Shown here one piece after another: positions 6,383-15,140 of a stretch of DNA of 64,000 nucleotides. Position 1 is the first letter of the stretch. Each line of letters opens with the position of its first letter. Below the pieces are notes generated by a model, which saw only the letters and a list, made by a program, of their open reading frames with translations, had not been told where the DNA came from and ran no database searches. The translations under genes were made by a program, and so were the position numbers. The DNA is from Bacteroidales bacterium (GTDB lineage Bacteria; Bacteroidota; Bacteroidia; Bacteroidales; UBA932): the NCBI GenBank assembly GCA_017459075.1, contig JAFUDQ010000035.1, forward strand, positions 1 through 64,000, written 5' to 3'.

Positions 6383-7312
6383 TTATCTTGGTAACTGCCT
6401 GAAATTCTGTTGTTTATTGCGCCATGCAGAGTTCTTTCCAGCCTCGGTGTCATAAGTGATAATGAAGCTCTCATTATCGTGGACAGCCTGGGTCAGATGC
6501 AGGTGCAAAGCCATGGCGATAGCAGCGAAGTCTCCGCCACCACGCTCCATTTCAAGAGCCATTGCAATGGCAACAGCCACGCCTTCATCCTCGGGGCTCT
6601 TGGCACCGGAGGCCTTCTTGGCAGGAGCTTTCTCCTTAGGCTGCTTCTTGCTCTTGTCCCTGAACAATGAAGTGAACAGAAACCAGAGAATAGCAAGGGA
6701 AATGAAAACCACAGACACGGAAACAACCGTAAGGATGAATCCGTGAGGGTCTTTCTCTGCCATTACCTGGGCTTTGGTCTTGGAGTCAATGCTGTCGTTA
6801 AGAATGCCTGGGGATGGAATGCACGGTTCCTGAGCCGTAGCATGCTTAATCAATTTGGCATCCACGGGAAATTTTGCAACCGACATTCCGTCCGGAATGC
6901 CTTCAGGCACCATCAGGGAATCAACTATGGTGCGGCCGTCGTTGCTGACCAGATAGATTGTGCTACCCTTTGTGACCTTGAAGTCTGTATAGAAGGTGCC
7001 CTGGGAGCCTTTTCCGCTGGCGTAGAACAGCATGACCTGCCTTGGCAGAATCTGTGAACGGCTGTCGCTCTTGGGAATCAGGCTCTTGGTAAGGTTGTCC
7101 CTGTCATCAGTCAGGAAACATCCGCCAATGGTAACCGTACCCTGCGAAGTGTTCATGATTTCTATCCAGCCGTTTCTGGCGCCGTAGTCGTCAAGGATTC
7201 CCGTACTGTCCGGAACTGCCAGGACCTCAGATATAATAAGGTCTGACACATTCTGGGCTTTTGCGGCCAGTCCTGCGGCAAGGACAGACAATATTAATAA
7301 TACTCTTTTCAT
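6383..7312 (-). CDS. OadG-like gamma subunit fused to an extracytoplasmic lamin-tail domain
   Basis: This 309-residue protein starts at the ATG at 7312 (MKRVLLILSVLA); the codon at 7321 is TTG. A signal peptide (1-20) precedes a lamin-tail domain at about 24-150 (IISEVLAVPDS, WIEIMNTSQGTVTIGG, FYASGKGSQG). A membrane helix follows at about 191-215, then a Lys/Ala-rich linker and a cytoplasmic end with AIAMALHLHL and a W-x-NKQQNFRQLPR finish typical of Bacteroidota OadG proteins. OadG stabilises the complex. Here the small subunit has gained a large periplasmic domain whose ligand is unknown. Confidence 0.82.
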   Translation of the reverse strand: MKRVLLILSVLAAGLAAKAQNVSDLIISEVLAVPDSTGILDDYGARNGWIEIMNTSQGTVTIGGCFLTDDRDNLTKSLIPKSDSRSQILPRQVMLFYASGKGSQGTFYTDFKVTKGSTIYLVSNDGRTIVDSLMVPEGIPDGMSVAKFPVDAKLIKHATAQEPCIPSPGILNDSIDSKTKAQVMAEKDPHGFILTVVSVSVVFISLAILWFLFTSLFRDKSKKQPKEKAPAKKASGAKSPEDEGVAVAIAMALEMERGGGDFAAIAMALHLHLTQAVHDNESFIITYDTEAGKNSAWRNKQQNFRQLPR

Positions 7313-7324
7313 CAGCGTCAAGCT

Positions 7325-8887
7325 TTAGAGAGGGAGATTGTCATGCTTCTTGGCAGGAACATTCTGCTTCTTGCCTGCGAGCTGCTCAAGAGCCCTGATT
7401 ACGCGGAAACGGGTATTGCGAGGCTCGATGACATCGTCAATATAACCTTTTTCAGCAGCGCGGTAAGGATTGTTGAAAAGCTCTTCGTACTCTTCCTTCT
7501 TCGCTGCGCGGATGGCTGCCTTTTCCGTAGGATCCTCCGTACTCTTGAGATCCTTTGCATAGAGGATATTAACGGCACCATCGGCACCCATAACTGCAAT
7601 CTGTGCGGAAGGCCATGCATAGTTGATGTCGCCGCGAAGCTGTTTGCAACTCATGACGATGTGCGCTCCGCCGTAAGACTTGCGAAGGGTGACGGTCACC
7701 TTTGGAACAGTGGCCTCTCCGTAAGCGTAGAGCAGTTTTGCGCCATTGGTAATGATTGCACCATACTCCTGCTGCGTTCCGGGAAGGAAGCCGGGAACGT
7801 CAACCAGCGTTACCAGAGGAATGTTGAAGGCATCGCAGAAGCGGACGAAACGGCTGGCTTTGCGGGATGCGTTGATATCAAGCACACCTGCAAGCATCTG
7901 GGGTTGGTTGGCAACGATACCAACGCTGCGTCCGTTCATGTGGGCGAAACCAACTATGATATTCTTTGCGTAATTCTGGTGAACCTCAAAGAATTTTCCG
8001 TCGTCTACAATGGCTCCGATAACCTTGTACATATCGTATGCCTTGTTGGGATTGTCAGGAATAATCTCGTTCAGGCTGTCCTCTACGCGTGAAACGGGGT
8101 CAAGGGTAGGAACGTAAGGAGCCTCTTCCATGTTATTCTGGGGAATATATGAAAGGAGTTCCTTGATAGTTGCGATAGCCTCGTCCTCATTCTCTGCTGC
8201 AAAGTGAGCCACACCACTCTTAGTAGCATGAACGCTTGCGCCACCAAGATGCTCCTGGTCTACATCCTCTCCTGTTACGCTCTTTACAACGGCCGGGCCG
8301 GTAAGGAACATGTAGGATGTATTTTTGACCATAAGGGTGAAGTCCGTAAGGGCGGGGGAGTAAACTGCACCACCTGCACATGGGCCGAAGATTCCCGAAA
8401 TCTGGGGTACTACGCCTGAAGCCAGGATGTTTCGCTCAAAAATCTCTCCGAAGCCTGCCAGGGAGTCAATTCCTTCCTGGATACGGGCACCGCCGGAATC
8501 GTTGATTCCGATGCAGGGTGCTCCGTTGCGGACTGCCATATCCATGACCTTGCAGATTTTCTCTGACATGGTCTTTGAAAGCGAACCGCCGGACACGGTG
8601 AAGTCCTGTGCAAATACATATACGAGCCTGCCGCCGATGGTTCCGCAACCGGTCACAACGCCGTCGCCGTCAAAATGCTGTTTCTCCATCCCGAAGTTGG
8701 TGCATCTGTGCTGCACGAACATGTCGAATTCCTCAAAACTGCCTTCATCAAGGAGTTTTGCGATTCTTTCACGGGCTGTGAACTTGCCTTTCTGGTGCTG
8801 GGCCTCAATCCTTTTTTCTCCGCCGCCAAGTTTGGCGTTGGCCCTGCGCTCTACCAGTTTTTTTATGTTGTCTTGCTGGATTGACAT
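7325..8887 (-). CDS. mmdA: Acyl-CoA carboxyltransferase, methylmalonyl-CoA decarboxylase alpha subunit
   Basis: This 520-residue protein has two crotonase-fold carboxyltransferase halves. Landmarks include [25 protein letters not shown], the conserved [13 protein letters not shown] and the acyl-CoA pocket segment [12 protein letters not shown]. It moves the carboxyl group between methylmalonyl-CoA (or propionyl-CoA) and biotin on the carrier subunit. The beta, gamma-like and carrier genes lie directly downstream, and no biotin carboxylase is nearby, which favours a decarboxylase over propionyl-CoA carboxylase. It starts 13 bp after yebC in the same operon. Confidence 0.9.
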   Translation of the reverse strand: MSIQQDNIKKLVERRANAKLGGGEKRIEAQHQKGKFTARERIAKLLDEGSFEEFDMFVQHRCTNFGMEKQHFDGDGVVTGCGTIGGRLVYVFAQDFTVSGGSLSKTMSEKICKVMDMAVRNGAPCIGINDSGGARIQEGIDSLAGFGEIFERNILASGVVPQISGIFGPCAGGAVYSPALTDFTLMVKNTSYMFLTGPAVVKSVTGEDVDQEHLGGASVHATKSGVAHFAAENEDEAIATIKELLSYIPQNNMEEAPYVPTLDPVSRVEDSLNEIIPDNPNKAYDMYKVIGAIVDDGKFFEVHQNYAKNIIVGFAHMNGRSVGIVANQPQMLAGVLDINASRKASRFVRFCDAFNIPLVTLVDVPGFLPGTQQEYGAIITNGAKLLYAYGEATVPKVTVTLRKSYGGAHIVMSCKQLRGDINYAWPSAQIAVMGADGAVNILYAKDLKSTEDPTEKAAIRAAKKEEYEELFNNPYRAAEKGYIDDVIEPRNTRFRVIRALEQLAGKKQNVPAKKHDNLPL

Positions 8888-8899
8888 ACTGAAAATCTA

Positions 8900-9658
8900 T
8901 TATTCTTCTGCGGGCTTCATTGTGGTGTAGACGTTGGTCACGTCCTCATCATCCTCAAGAAGGCCGGTGAGTTTTTCAAGAGTAGACCTCTGCTCGGGAG
9001 TAACGTCCTTGAGTTCTACGTTAGGTATACGCTCGAAGCCTCCGGAGATGAGCTCATAGCCATTCTCCTCTATGTACTTCTGGATTGCGCCGTAAGCGGT
9101 ATAGTCACCGTAAATGCAAATCTCAACGGTTACGTTCTCATCCTCGTCCTCTACTTCCTGCTTGAAGACCTCGTCTGCTCCAAAGTCAATGAGCTCAAGC
9201 TCAAGTTCTTCAATATCAATGGGTTTTGCGGGATCTTCCTTGATGCGGAACACACACTTGTGGTCGAACATGAAGGCTACGCTGCCGCTTGTTCCAAGGG
9301 AACCTCCGCACTTTGTGAAGTATGAACGTACGTTTGCAACGGTACGGGTGTTGTTGTCTGTTGCAGATTCAACGAGGTAGGCGATTCCGTGAGGGCCATA
9401 TCCTTCGTATACGATTTCCTTGAAGTCTCCAAGGGTCTTGTCAGTTGCCTTCTTGATTGCACGCTCAATGTTCTCCTTAGGCATCTGCTCTGAACGGGCC
9501 TCTGCCAAAAGGGCACGAAGACGGGGGTTACCGGTTACATCAGGACCTCCGTTCTTTACGGCGATAGTGATTTCTTTTCCGAGTTTTGTGAAGACGCGGG
9601 CCATGTGACCCCATCTTTTCATTTTTCTTTCCTTGCGGAACTCAAACGCTCTTCCCAT
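8900..9658 (-). CDS. yebC: YebC/PmpR family protein
   Basis: This 252-residue protein has the canonical N-terminus MGRAFEFRKERKMKRWGHMA, the NPRLRALL and MPKENIERAIKKA helices, and the YEGYGP and GTSGSVAFMF motifs. Family members act as DNA-binding regulators or, for TACO1/YebC types, help ribosomes through difficult stretches. It starts 6 bp after the TPR gene and precedes mmdA, so it probably heads a transcript with the decarboxylase genes. It is acidic at the C-terminus and of normal length. Confidence 0.92.
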   Translation of the reverse strand: MGRAFEFRKERKMKRWGHMARVFTKLGKEITIAVKNGGPDVTGNPRLRALLAEARSEQMPKENIERAIKKATDKTLGDFKEIVYEGYGPHGIAYLVESATDNNTRTVANVRSYFTKCGGSLGTSGSVAFMFDHKCVFRIKEDPAKPIDIEELELELIDFGADEVFKQEVEDEDENVTVEICIYGDYTAYGAIQKYIEENGYELISGGFERIPNVELKDVTPEQRSTLEKLTGLLEDDEDVTNVYTTMKPAEE

Positions 9659-9664
9659 GGTATT

Positions 9665-10348
9665 TTATTTTGAAGACTCGATTCTGGTGATGAATTTATC
9701 AATTGCCATACCCTGTACGGTTGCAGGATACTGGTCTTTAATCTCTTTGTAAAGTGCGAGGGCTTTCTCTGTGTTGCCAAGTTCCTCTGCTACGCGGCCG
9801 GCTTTCTGGAGATATTCTGCGGCATAGGCGTTGTCTGCATAGCGGGCAGCTTTCTCATAGAACTCAAGGGCTTTGTTGTAGTCCTCAAGGCCTTCGTATG
9901 CTGTTGCCTGTGCTGCGATAGCCCTTGCTGCCATGATTGTATCATCTGTCTTGTACTGGTTGAGGTAACCGAGGGCCTCCTGCCAGTTGCCAAGCTGAAG
10001 CTCGCAAACGCCTGCATAGAAATAAACAGCCTCTCCTGCTGCTGAGCCGTATTCTGATACGAGCTGCTCGAAGCCAAGGAAGTTGCCGTCACCCTTGAGT
10101 GCGAGTTCGAATTCTCCGTTGCGGAATACTTCTTCTGCCTGGAAGGTCTGAGCCTGTGCCTCTTTGATTTTGGGCTGGCGTACGAAGTTGTTGTATGCGA
10201 GTATGCCGACACCGACTACGAGCACTGCGCAGAGGCAGCCCCAGATGGTCTTTTTGTTTTCGTTGAAGAACTGTTCAACTTTTGATACTCTTTCTTCTAC
10301 TTTCTCCTGCTGGAGTTTTTCCTGGTTTTTAAGTTCTTTGTTTGCCAT
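9665..10348 (-). CDS. Membrane-anchored tetratricopeptide protein (YfgM-like)
   Basis: This 227-residue protein starts at the ATG at 10348 (MANKELKNQEKLQ). It has a charged cytoplasmic N-terminus, one membrane helix (about 38-56, IWGCLCAVLVVGVGILAY) and a periplasmic part with TPR-type repeats (GNWQEALGYLNQY, EDYNKALEFYEKAARY, GNTEKALALYKEI). Its topology matches YfgM/AncA, which assists envelope protein handling at the translocon. The assignment is by topology. It opens the operon leading into yebC. Confidence 0.75.
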   Translation of the reverse strand: MANKELKNQEKLQQEKVEERVSKVEQFFNENKKTIWGCLCAVLVVGVGILAYNNFVRQPKIKEAQAQTFQAEEVFRNGEFELALKGDGNFLGFEQLVSEYGSAAGEAVYFYAGVCELQLGNWQEALGYLNQYKTDDTIMAARAIAAQATAYEGLEDYNKALEFYEKAARYADNAYAAEYLQKAGRVAEELGNTEKALALYKEIKDQYPATVQGMAIDKFITRIESSK

Positions 10349-10411
10349 AATATTTGTTTGTTTTTTTATTTTCGTTTGTTGGCACCATTCTTCATCGCAA
10401 AAAATGGGATG

Positions 10412-10443
10412 CAAAAATACAAAAAAATATATTATAGTGCAAT
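10412..10443 (-). promoter_or_regulatory. Probable promoter of the TPR-yebC-mmd operon
   Basis: On the minus strand a perfect -7 box TATTTTTG (10412-10419) is preceded, 20 bp away, by ATTG (10440-10443), one mismatch from the -33 TTTG. No other candidate stands out in the divergent gap with recF. Confidence 0.45.
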
Positions 10444-10512
10444 TTGATTGAAAGATTAGTTCATATTGAAAAGAATATTTGGTAAATTTGCAAGGATTTA
10501 ATACGATATGCC

Positions 10513-11616
10513 GTGCAGTTTTTAAGCAAAATAATAGTTAACGACTTCAGGAACATAGCGTTGGCAGAATTGGAGTTTTCCCCTAACGTGAACTGTATTT
10601 CAGGTAACAACGGAGAGGGAAAAACCAACATGCTTGACGCAATCTATTACCTCTCAATGACAAAAAGTGCATTTTCTTCATCAGAAAAGCATAACTTCAG
10701 GTATGGGTGTGAAACATTCTCAATATCAGGTGTTTATGTGATGAACGACGGCCTTCGCTCTCGCTTCTCCATCAAGGTCGATGCCGGCGGGGAAAAGAAG
10801 ATTCGCCGTGATGACAAACCCAGTGGCAGAATCTCCGCTCACATCGGCACTCTTCCCGTTGTCATGGTGTCTCCGGAAGACACCCAGCTCGTGAGCGAGT
10901 CGGGAGAGGAAAGGCGCCGCTTTGCGAATATGGTGCTGTCGCAGATGGATTCGGCCTACCTGAATGATATCCAGCAGTATAACCGCCTGCTTGCTCAGAG
11001 GAACCGCCTGCTGAAAGAGATGTCCCCGGACCTTGGCCTGCTGGGCGTCCTTACGGAAAGGATGTCTTTGTATGCCGATGCCGTCCATGCCCGCCGCAAG
11101 GCTTTCACGGAAGGCCTGAAGCCTTTGCTCGGCAAATATTACGAGCTCATTTCCGGAGGCAAGGAAAAAGTTGGCATCGAGTATGTTTCAGATATTGACA
11201 AAGCGCCTCTTGTGGATATTCTGGAAAGCCATAGGGAAAGGGACCTTGCAGTCGGTTACACAACAGCCGGAGTACAGAGGGATGACTTCCTCTTTACCCT
11301 TGACGGCTATCCTATCCGTTCCTGCGGTTCCCAGGGCCAGCAGAAATCCTTCCTTGTGGCCCTTAAATTCGCCCAGTATGAACTTATGAGAGAAGGCTAC
11401 GGATTCGCTCCCGTGCTGCTTCTGGACGATGTTTTTGATAAATTGGATCCTGGCAGGATATCCAATCTCCTTGGCCTTGTGGCCGGAAATGACTTCGGCC
11501 AGATTTTCATTACGGACTGCAACAAAGTCCGCATGAAGTCAATTGTTGACAGTATCACGGAAGACCGGACTTATTACGAGGCTGTGGCCGGTTCCTTTGA
11601 AAAAGCGGAGGCGTAG
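10513..11616 (+). CDS. recF: DNA repair ATPase RecF (GTG start)
   Basis: This 367-residue SMC-like ATPase has a Walker A at about 32-40 (GNNGEGKTN), a signature region ending in CGSQGQQKS and a Walker B VLLLDDVFDKLD. RecF loads RecA at single-strand gaps and helps restart replication. The only start that places the conserved N-terminus (FLSKIIVNDFRNI) correctly is GTG at 10513; the nearby ATG at 10508 is in another frame. A TAAATTTG -7 box lies upstream. It is followed 3 bp later by the DUF721 gene. Confidence 0.95.
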   Translation: MQFLSKIIVNDFRNIALAELEFSPNVNCISGNNGEGKTNMLDAIYYLSMTKSAFSSSEKHNFRYGCETFSISGVYVMNDGLRSRFSIKVDAGGEKKIRRDDKPSGRISAHIGTLPVVMVSPEDTQLVSESGEERRRFANMVLSQMDSAYLNDIQQYNRLLAQRNRLLKEMSPDLGLLGVLTERMSLYADAVHARRKAFTEGLKPLLGKYYELISGGKEKVGIEYVSDIDKAPLVDILESHRERDLAVGYTTAGVQRDDFLFTLDGYPIRSCGSQGQQKSFLVALKFAQYELMREGYGFAPVLLLDDVFDKLDPGRISNLLGLVAGNDFGQIFITDCNKVRMKSIVDSITEDRTYYEAVAGSFEKAEA

Positions 11617-11619
11617 GCT

Positions 11620-11970
11620 ATGGCAGTGAAGTTAACCGGTCCGGTAAGGCTTGAGCGTAGGGAGGCCGTGGGCATGGAGCAACTGATAGAGGAATATATC
11701 AGGGATATGAAGCTCTCTTCCGGGCTCAATGAGCAGCGGGTTTTCGCAGCGTGGGATGAAGCCAGCGGGGCCGGGCCGTACACCCTTGGAAAATCCTTCC
11801 GCAAAGGGGTGCTTTACTGCAATCTGTCGTCGTCGGCCCTGCGTCAGAGACTTTTTTTCCAAAGGACGGAAATATTACGTAAAATGAATGAAATCCTGAA
11901 GGAGGATTCACTTTATACAAAGGTTGAGACAAGTGAGGCTAACTACGTGAAAAACATTATATTGAAATAA
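11620..11970 (+). CDS. DUF721 (DciA-like) protein
   Basis: This 116-residue protein with the DUF721 pattern has WDEASGAGPYTLGKSFRKGVLYCNLSSSALRQRL followed by a helical, basic tail. That pattern runs across about residues 45-85. DUF721 includes DciA, the ancestral loader of the replicative helicase DnaB, and in Bacteroidota it often sits next to recF, as here. An upstream Met at residue 19 (MEQLIEEYIRDMKLS) is an alternative start that better matches family length. Its stop overlaps the next start (TAATG). Confidence 0.8.
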   Translation: MAVKLTGPVRLERREAVGMEQLIEEYIRDMKLSSGLNEQRVFAAWDEASGAGPYTLGKSFRKGVLYCNLSSSALRQRLFFQRTEILRKMNEILKEDSLYTKVETSEANYVKNIILK

Positions 11971-13019
11971 TGAAAAAACCAAAGATCATAATAGATTTTG
12001 CCATCCCTTTCATTAACGGTTTGTTCGAACCGTTCGCAACTGTTGAGTATTACTCTTCGGACGCTATCGTAAGGGAAGTCGTTTCTGATGCCGATGTCCT
12101 TATAACCCGCACCAGAACCAAATGCAACAAGGCCTTGCTGGATGGCACATCGGTTAAGATGATTGCATCCGCCACCATCGGCACAGACCATATTGATACT
12201 GCCTATTGCGACAAGAAGGGGATCATTTACCGTAATGCTCCCGGATGTAACGCCGGAGGCGTGATGGAATATGTATTTTGCGCCCTGTACGGCGTGGCTT
12301 CAAGAAAAAGGATAAACCTTGCCGGAAGGACCATGGGTATCATAGGCGTTGGAAATGTTGGCAAGAGGGTGGCAGGAATGGCCAGGGCGCTGGGCTTCAA
12401 GACCCTGCTTTGTGACCCGCCAAGGGCTGCTGAGGAAGGCCCCTTCGATTTTACCTCCCTTGATGACCTGCTTGCCGGCTCGGACATCATTACCATGCAT
12501 GTGCCGCTTAATGACACTACCGTGAATATGGCGGACAAAAACTTTTTCAAAAAGATTCGCAAAGGGACGATATTTATCAATGCATCAAGGGGCGAAGTTG
12601 TTGATGAGCAGGCACTTATCGATACAATTCCCAATCTTGGCCCTGTTATTATCGACACCTGGAGGAATGAGCCCCGGATTAATCTGGAACTGATGGAGAA
12701 GGTGGATGTGGCCACTCCTCACATCGCCGGTTATTCATACCAGGGAAAAATGAATGCGACGGCGGCTGTTGTGCGTGCGGTCGCCCGTTTCCTGAAGATT
12801 TCTTCCCTGTATGAATTCTTCCCTTCTGACGACCGTCCGGAGAGTACGGCCGTCAAATTGGAACTTGACGGGCTCAGCCAGGGCGAAATAGCCTCGGTAT
12901 TGTCATATAATTATCCTATATTTACGGACGATTTCATGTTCCGCCTGGACCCGTCCGCTTTTGAGAGGATGCGGGAGGAATATAATTACAGGCGTGAGAT
13001 TTACGTAGAATACAAATAA
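11970..13019 (+). CDS. pdxB: 4-phosphoerythronate dehydrogenase
   Basis: This 349-residue D-2-hydroxyacid dehydrogenase oxidises 4-phospho-D-erythronate in the DXP-dependent pathway to pyridoxal 5'-phosphate. The NAD-binding motif is MGIIGVGNVGKRV. The catalytic Arg (NASRGEVVD), Glu (WRNEP) and His (ATPHIAGYSYQGK) are all present, and the C-terminal PdxB-type dimerisation region distinguishes it from SerA. The start codon overlaps the stop of the DUF721 gene. Confidence 0.9.
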   Translation: MKKPKIIIDFAIPFINGLFEPFATVEYYSSDAIVREVVSDADVLITRTRTKCNKALLDGTSVKMIASATIGTDHIDTAYCDKKGIIYRNAPGCNAGGVMEYVFCALYGVASRKRINLAGRTMGIIGVGNVGKRVAGMARALGFKTLLCDPPRAAEEGPFDFTSLDDLLAGSDIITMHVPLNDTTVNMADKNFFKKIRKGTIFINASRGEVVDEQALIDTIPNLGPVIIDTWRNEPRINLELMEKVDVATPHIAGYSYQGKMNATAAVVRAVARFLKISSLYEFFPSDDRPESTAVKLELDGLSQGEIASVLSYNYPIFTDDFMFRLDPSAFERMREEYNYRREIYVEYK

Positions 13020-13037
13020 CTTTAAAACTATAATAAC

Positions 13038-14543
13038 ATGTTTACACAGAAGGATTTGCAACAGTTTGCAGTTGCGGGCATCCAGGAAAAAACAGTTGCC
13101 TCGCAGGTGGAGCGCTTCAAGAAGGGCTTCCCCTGGATGAAAATTGTAGGAGCCGCTACCCCCAAGAGAGGAATCACAGTCCTTTCAAAAGAAGAAGAGG
13201 ATGAAGCCATTGCCTATGTGGCAAAAGCTAAAGTAGCCGGCAAATGCAAATTTGTTCCGGCCTCCGGCGCAGCTTCCCGTATGTTCAAGGACATTTTCTC
13301 CGGCCTTGACAAACTGGAAAAAGGGGAGTCCCTGCCTGCCGATGCCCCGGTGAACAAACTTGCTGCTAATATAGAAAAATTCGCGTTCTACAGGGAGGAA
13401 ATCTTCGGCAAGCCGGAGAAAGGCCCTGAATATGCCCGCAAAGTGGCTGCCACCCTGCTTCTTGACGCAGGCCTTGGCTACGGTGCAAAACCTAAGGGCG
13501 TCCTTGATTTTCATAGGTATGAAAATGAGGTTCGTACTCCTTTCGCAGAGCATCTTGTAGAAGCTCAGGACTATATGCGTAATGAGGATGGCTCCGTAAC
13601 CCTTTGTGTAACAATTTCTCCGGAGCATCGCCCCTTGTTCGAGGCTGCTTTCGCAAAGGTGAAAGACGTATATGAGAAGAAGTATGGTGTAAAGTACGAC
13701 GTAGAGTTCACATATCAGGACAAGTCAACAGACACCATCGCCGTAGATTTGGAGAACAAACCTTTCCGTACCGATGACGGCAAGCTTCTCTTCCGTCCCG
13801 CCGGCCACGGAGCCCTTATTTACAATCTGGGCAAGGTGAAGTCTGAACTTGTTTCCATCAAGAATATAGACAATGTGTCGATGGAGCGTATGCTCCCCGT
13901 TACCGCACGTTACAAGAAAGTGCTGATGGGCAAGTGCTTGCAGCTGAGGGACACCATCTTTGGTATGCTCCGAGAGTTCGATGCAATTAGTAATCCTCTT
14001 TCTCCCGAGGCCCGTGCCCTCTGCGACAGAGTTGAGGCCTTCCTTGACAGGGAACTTTGCATCCAGCTTCCGCTTTGCACCAATCCTATGGAAAGGTTCA
14101 ATCTTATCCGTAGCAAACTTGACCGTCCTATCCGCGTATGCGGCATGGTAAAGAATGAGGGCGAACCTGGCGGCGGACCTTTCATCATCGCCGGAAAAGA
14201 TGGCTCAACAAACCTGCAAATACTTGAGAGTGTGCAGATTAACAAGCAGGACCCGCAGTATAGCTTCATCATGTCTCAGGTTACCCATTTCAATCCTGTA
14301 GACCTTGTATGCTGCCTGAACCGCTATAACGGAGAGAAGTTCGACCTCCTGAAATATGTAGACGAGGATGCCGGCTTCATGAGTTCCAAGAGTTATCAGG
14401 GCAGGGACCTTAAGGCTCTTGAACTCCCCGGCCTGTGGAATGGCGCCATGAGCGACTGGAACACTATTTTCGTAGAAGTTCCGCTGGATACATTCAATCC
14501 TGTGAAAGTTGTGCTGGATCTTCTGCGTCCCGCTCACCAGTAG
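13038..14543 (+). CDS. DUF4301 family protein
   Basis: This 501-residue soluble protein matches the Bacteroidota DUF4301 family in length and landmarks: VPASGAASRMFKDIF near residue 75 (a nucleotidyltransferase-like loop), GALIYNLGK, NEGEPGGGPF and QGRDLKALELPGLWNGAMSDWN at the C-terminus. The first motif suggests a sugar-nucleotide or nucleotidyl transferase fold, but no substrate is known to me. It lies 18 bp after pdxB and is probably cotranscribed with it. Confidence 0.8.
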   Translation: MFTQKDLQQFAVAGIQEKTVASQVERFKKGFPWMKIVGAATPKRGITVLSKEEEDEAIAYVAKAKVAGKCKFVPASGAASRMFKDIFSGLDKLEKGESLPADAPVNKLAANIEKFAFYREEIFGKPEKGPEYARKVAATLLLDAGLGYGAKPKGVLDFHRYENEVRTPFAEHLVEAQDYMRNEDGSVTLCVTISPEHRPLFEAAFAKVKDVYEKKYGVKYDVEFTYQDKSTDTIAVDLENKPFRTDDGKLLFRPAGHGALIYNLGKVKSELVSIKNIDNVSMERMLPVTARYKKVLMGKCLQLRDTIFGMLREFDAISNPLSPEARALCDRVEAFLDRELCIQLPLCTNPMERFNLIRSKLDRPIRVCGMVKNEGEPGGGPFIIAGKDGSTNLQILESVQINKQDPQYSFIMSQVTHFNPVDLVCCLNRYNGEKFDLLKYVDEDAGFMSSKSYQGRDLKALELPGLWNGAMSDWNTIFVEVPLDTFNPVKVVLDLLRPAHQ

Positions 14544-14545
14544 AA

Positions 14546-15040
14546 TCAGTGGTTATTCTGCATTCTCCATTGTTTAGGCGTGCACCCAGTGGCACGCCTG
14601 AACTGTCTCAGGAAGTTGGTCTTGTCTTCGTATCCCAGCTGTTTGGCTATTGAGCCAATGGTTCTGTAAGGGTCGCTTTTCATGATGTCAAGCGCCTCCT
14701 GCATGCGCACTTTCATTTTCCATTGGCGGAAGCAGGTGTGAAGCTCGTCCCTGAAATAGATTCTCAGGAACCTGTCGGAAATCTTTACCTTGTCCGCCAG
14801 TTCCGCCAGGGTGAAGTCTTTGCTCTTGTTGGCGCGTTTCTCCAGCCACTTCTGCAATTTGCGTTCAATTTCCGCAGTGCTTGGCGCGGACGACTTCCTG
14901 CCGCCATGGGGCCTTTCTCCCTGCGGGATGACATCGGAAGGTGAAAAACCGAAAAGTAGCAGATACAGGCTGTCCGGCAGTCCAAAGCGGAGCAGGAATC
15001 TCAGGAAAGGTATTTCTCTTATAACTGGCGTAGCTACCAT
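14546..15040 (-). CDS. AraC-family transcriptional regulator
   Basis: This is a 164-residue protein from the ATG at 15040; upstream in-frame codons are non-ATG. The C-terminal ~100 residues hold two helix-turn-helix motifs (LAELADKVKISDRFLRIYF and IGSIAKQLGYEDKTNFLRQF) ending in GCTPKQWR, the AraC signature. The N-terminal part is short, hydrophobic and has no recognisable ligand domain. It is divergent from lysA and converges with the DUF4301 gene, its stop lying 2 bp away. Target unknown. Confidence 0.85.
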   Translation of the reverse strand: MVATPVIREIPFLRFLLRFGLPDSLYLLLFGFSPSDVIPQGERPHGGRKSSAPSTAEIERKLQKWLEKRANKSKDFTLAELADKVKISDRFLRIYFRDELHTCFRQWKMKVRMQEALDIMKSDPYRTIGSIAKQLGYEDKTNFLRQFRRATGCTPKQWRMQNNH

Positions 15041-15093
15041 AACTCTCAAATCAAACAATATTGGCTTCGCAGAGTGCGAAAGAAAAAATCATC

Positions 15094-15126
15094 TTTGGCA
15101 AATATAGCGAAAAATAACTAAATTTG
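15094..15126 (+). promoter_or_regulatory. lysA promoter
   Basis: TTTG (15094-15097) and TAAATTTG (15119-15126) are 21 bp apart. The predicted transcription start is near 15133, leaving a leader of only about 8-10 nt before the lysA ATG. Confidence 0.7.
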
Positions 15127-15140
15127 CCAAAATTTGCGTG

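Noticed and set aside
7343-8092. Plus-strand frame opposite mmdA
   Set aside because: It is a shadow of a strongly conserved carboxyltransferase; no start context or motif supports it.
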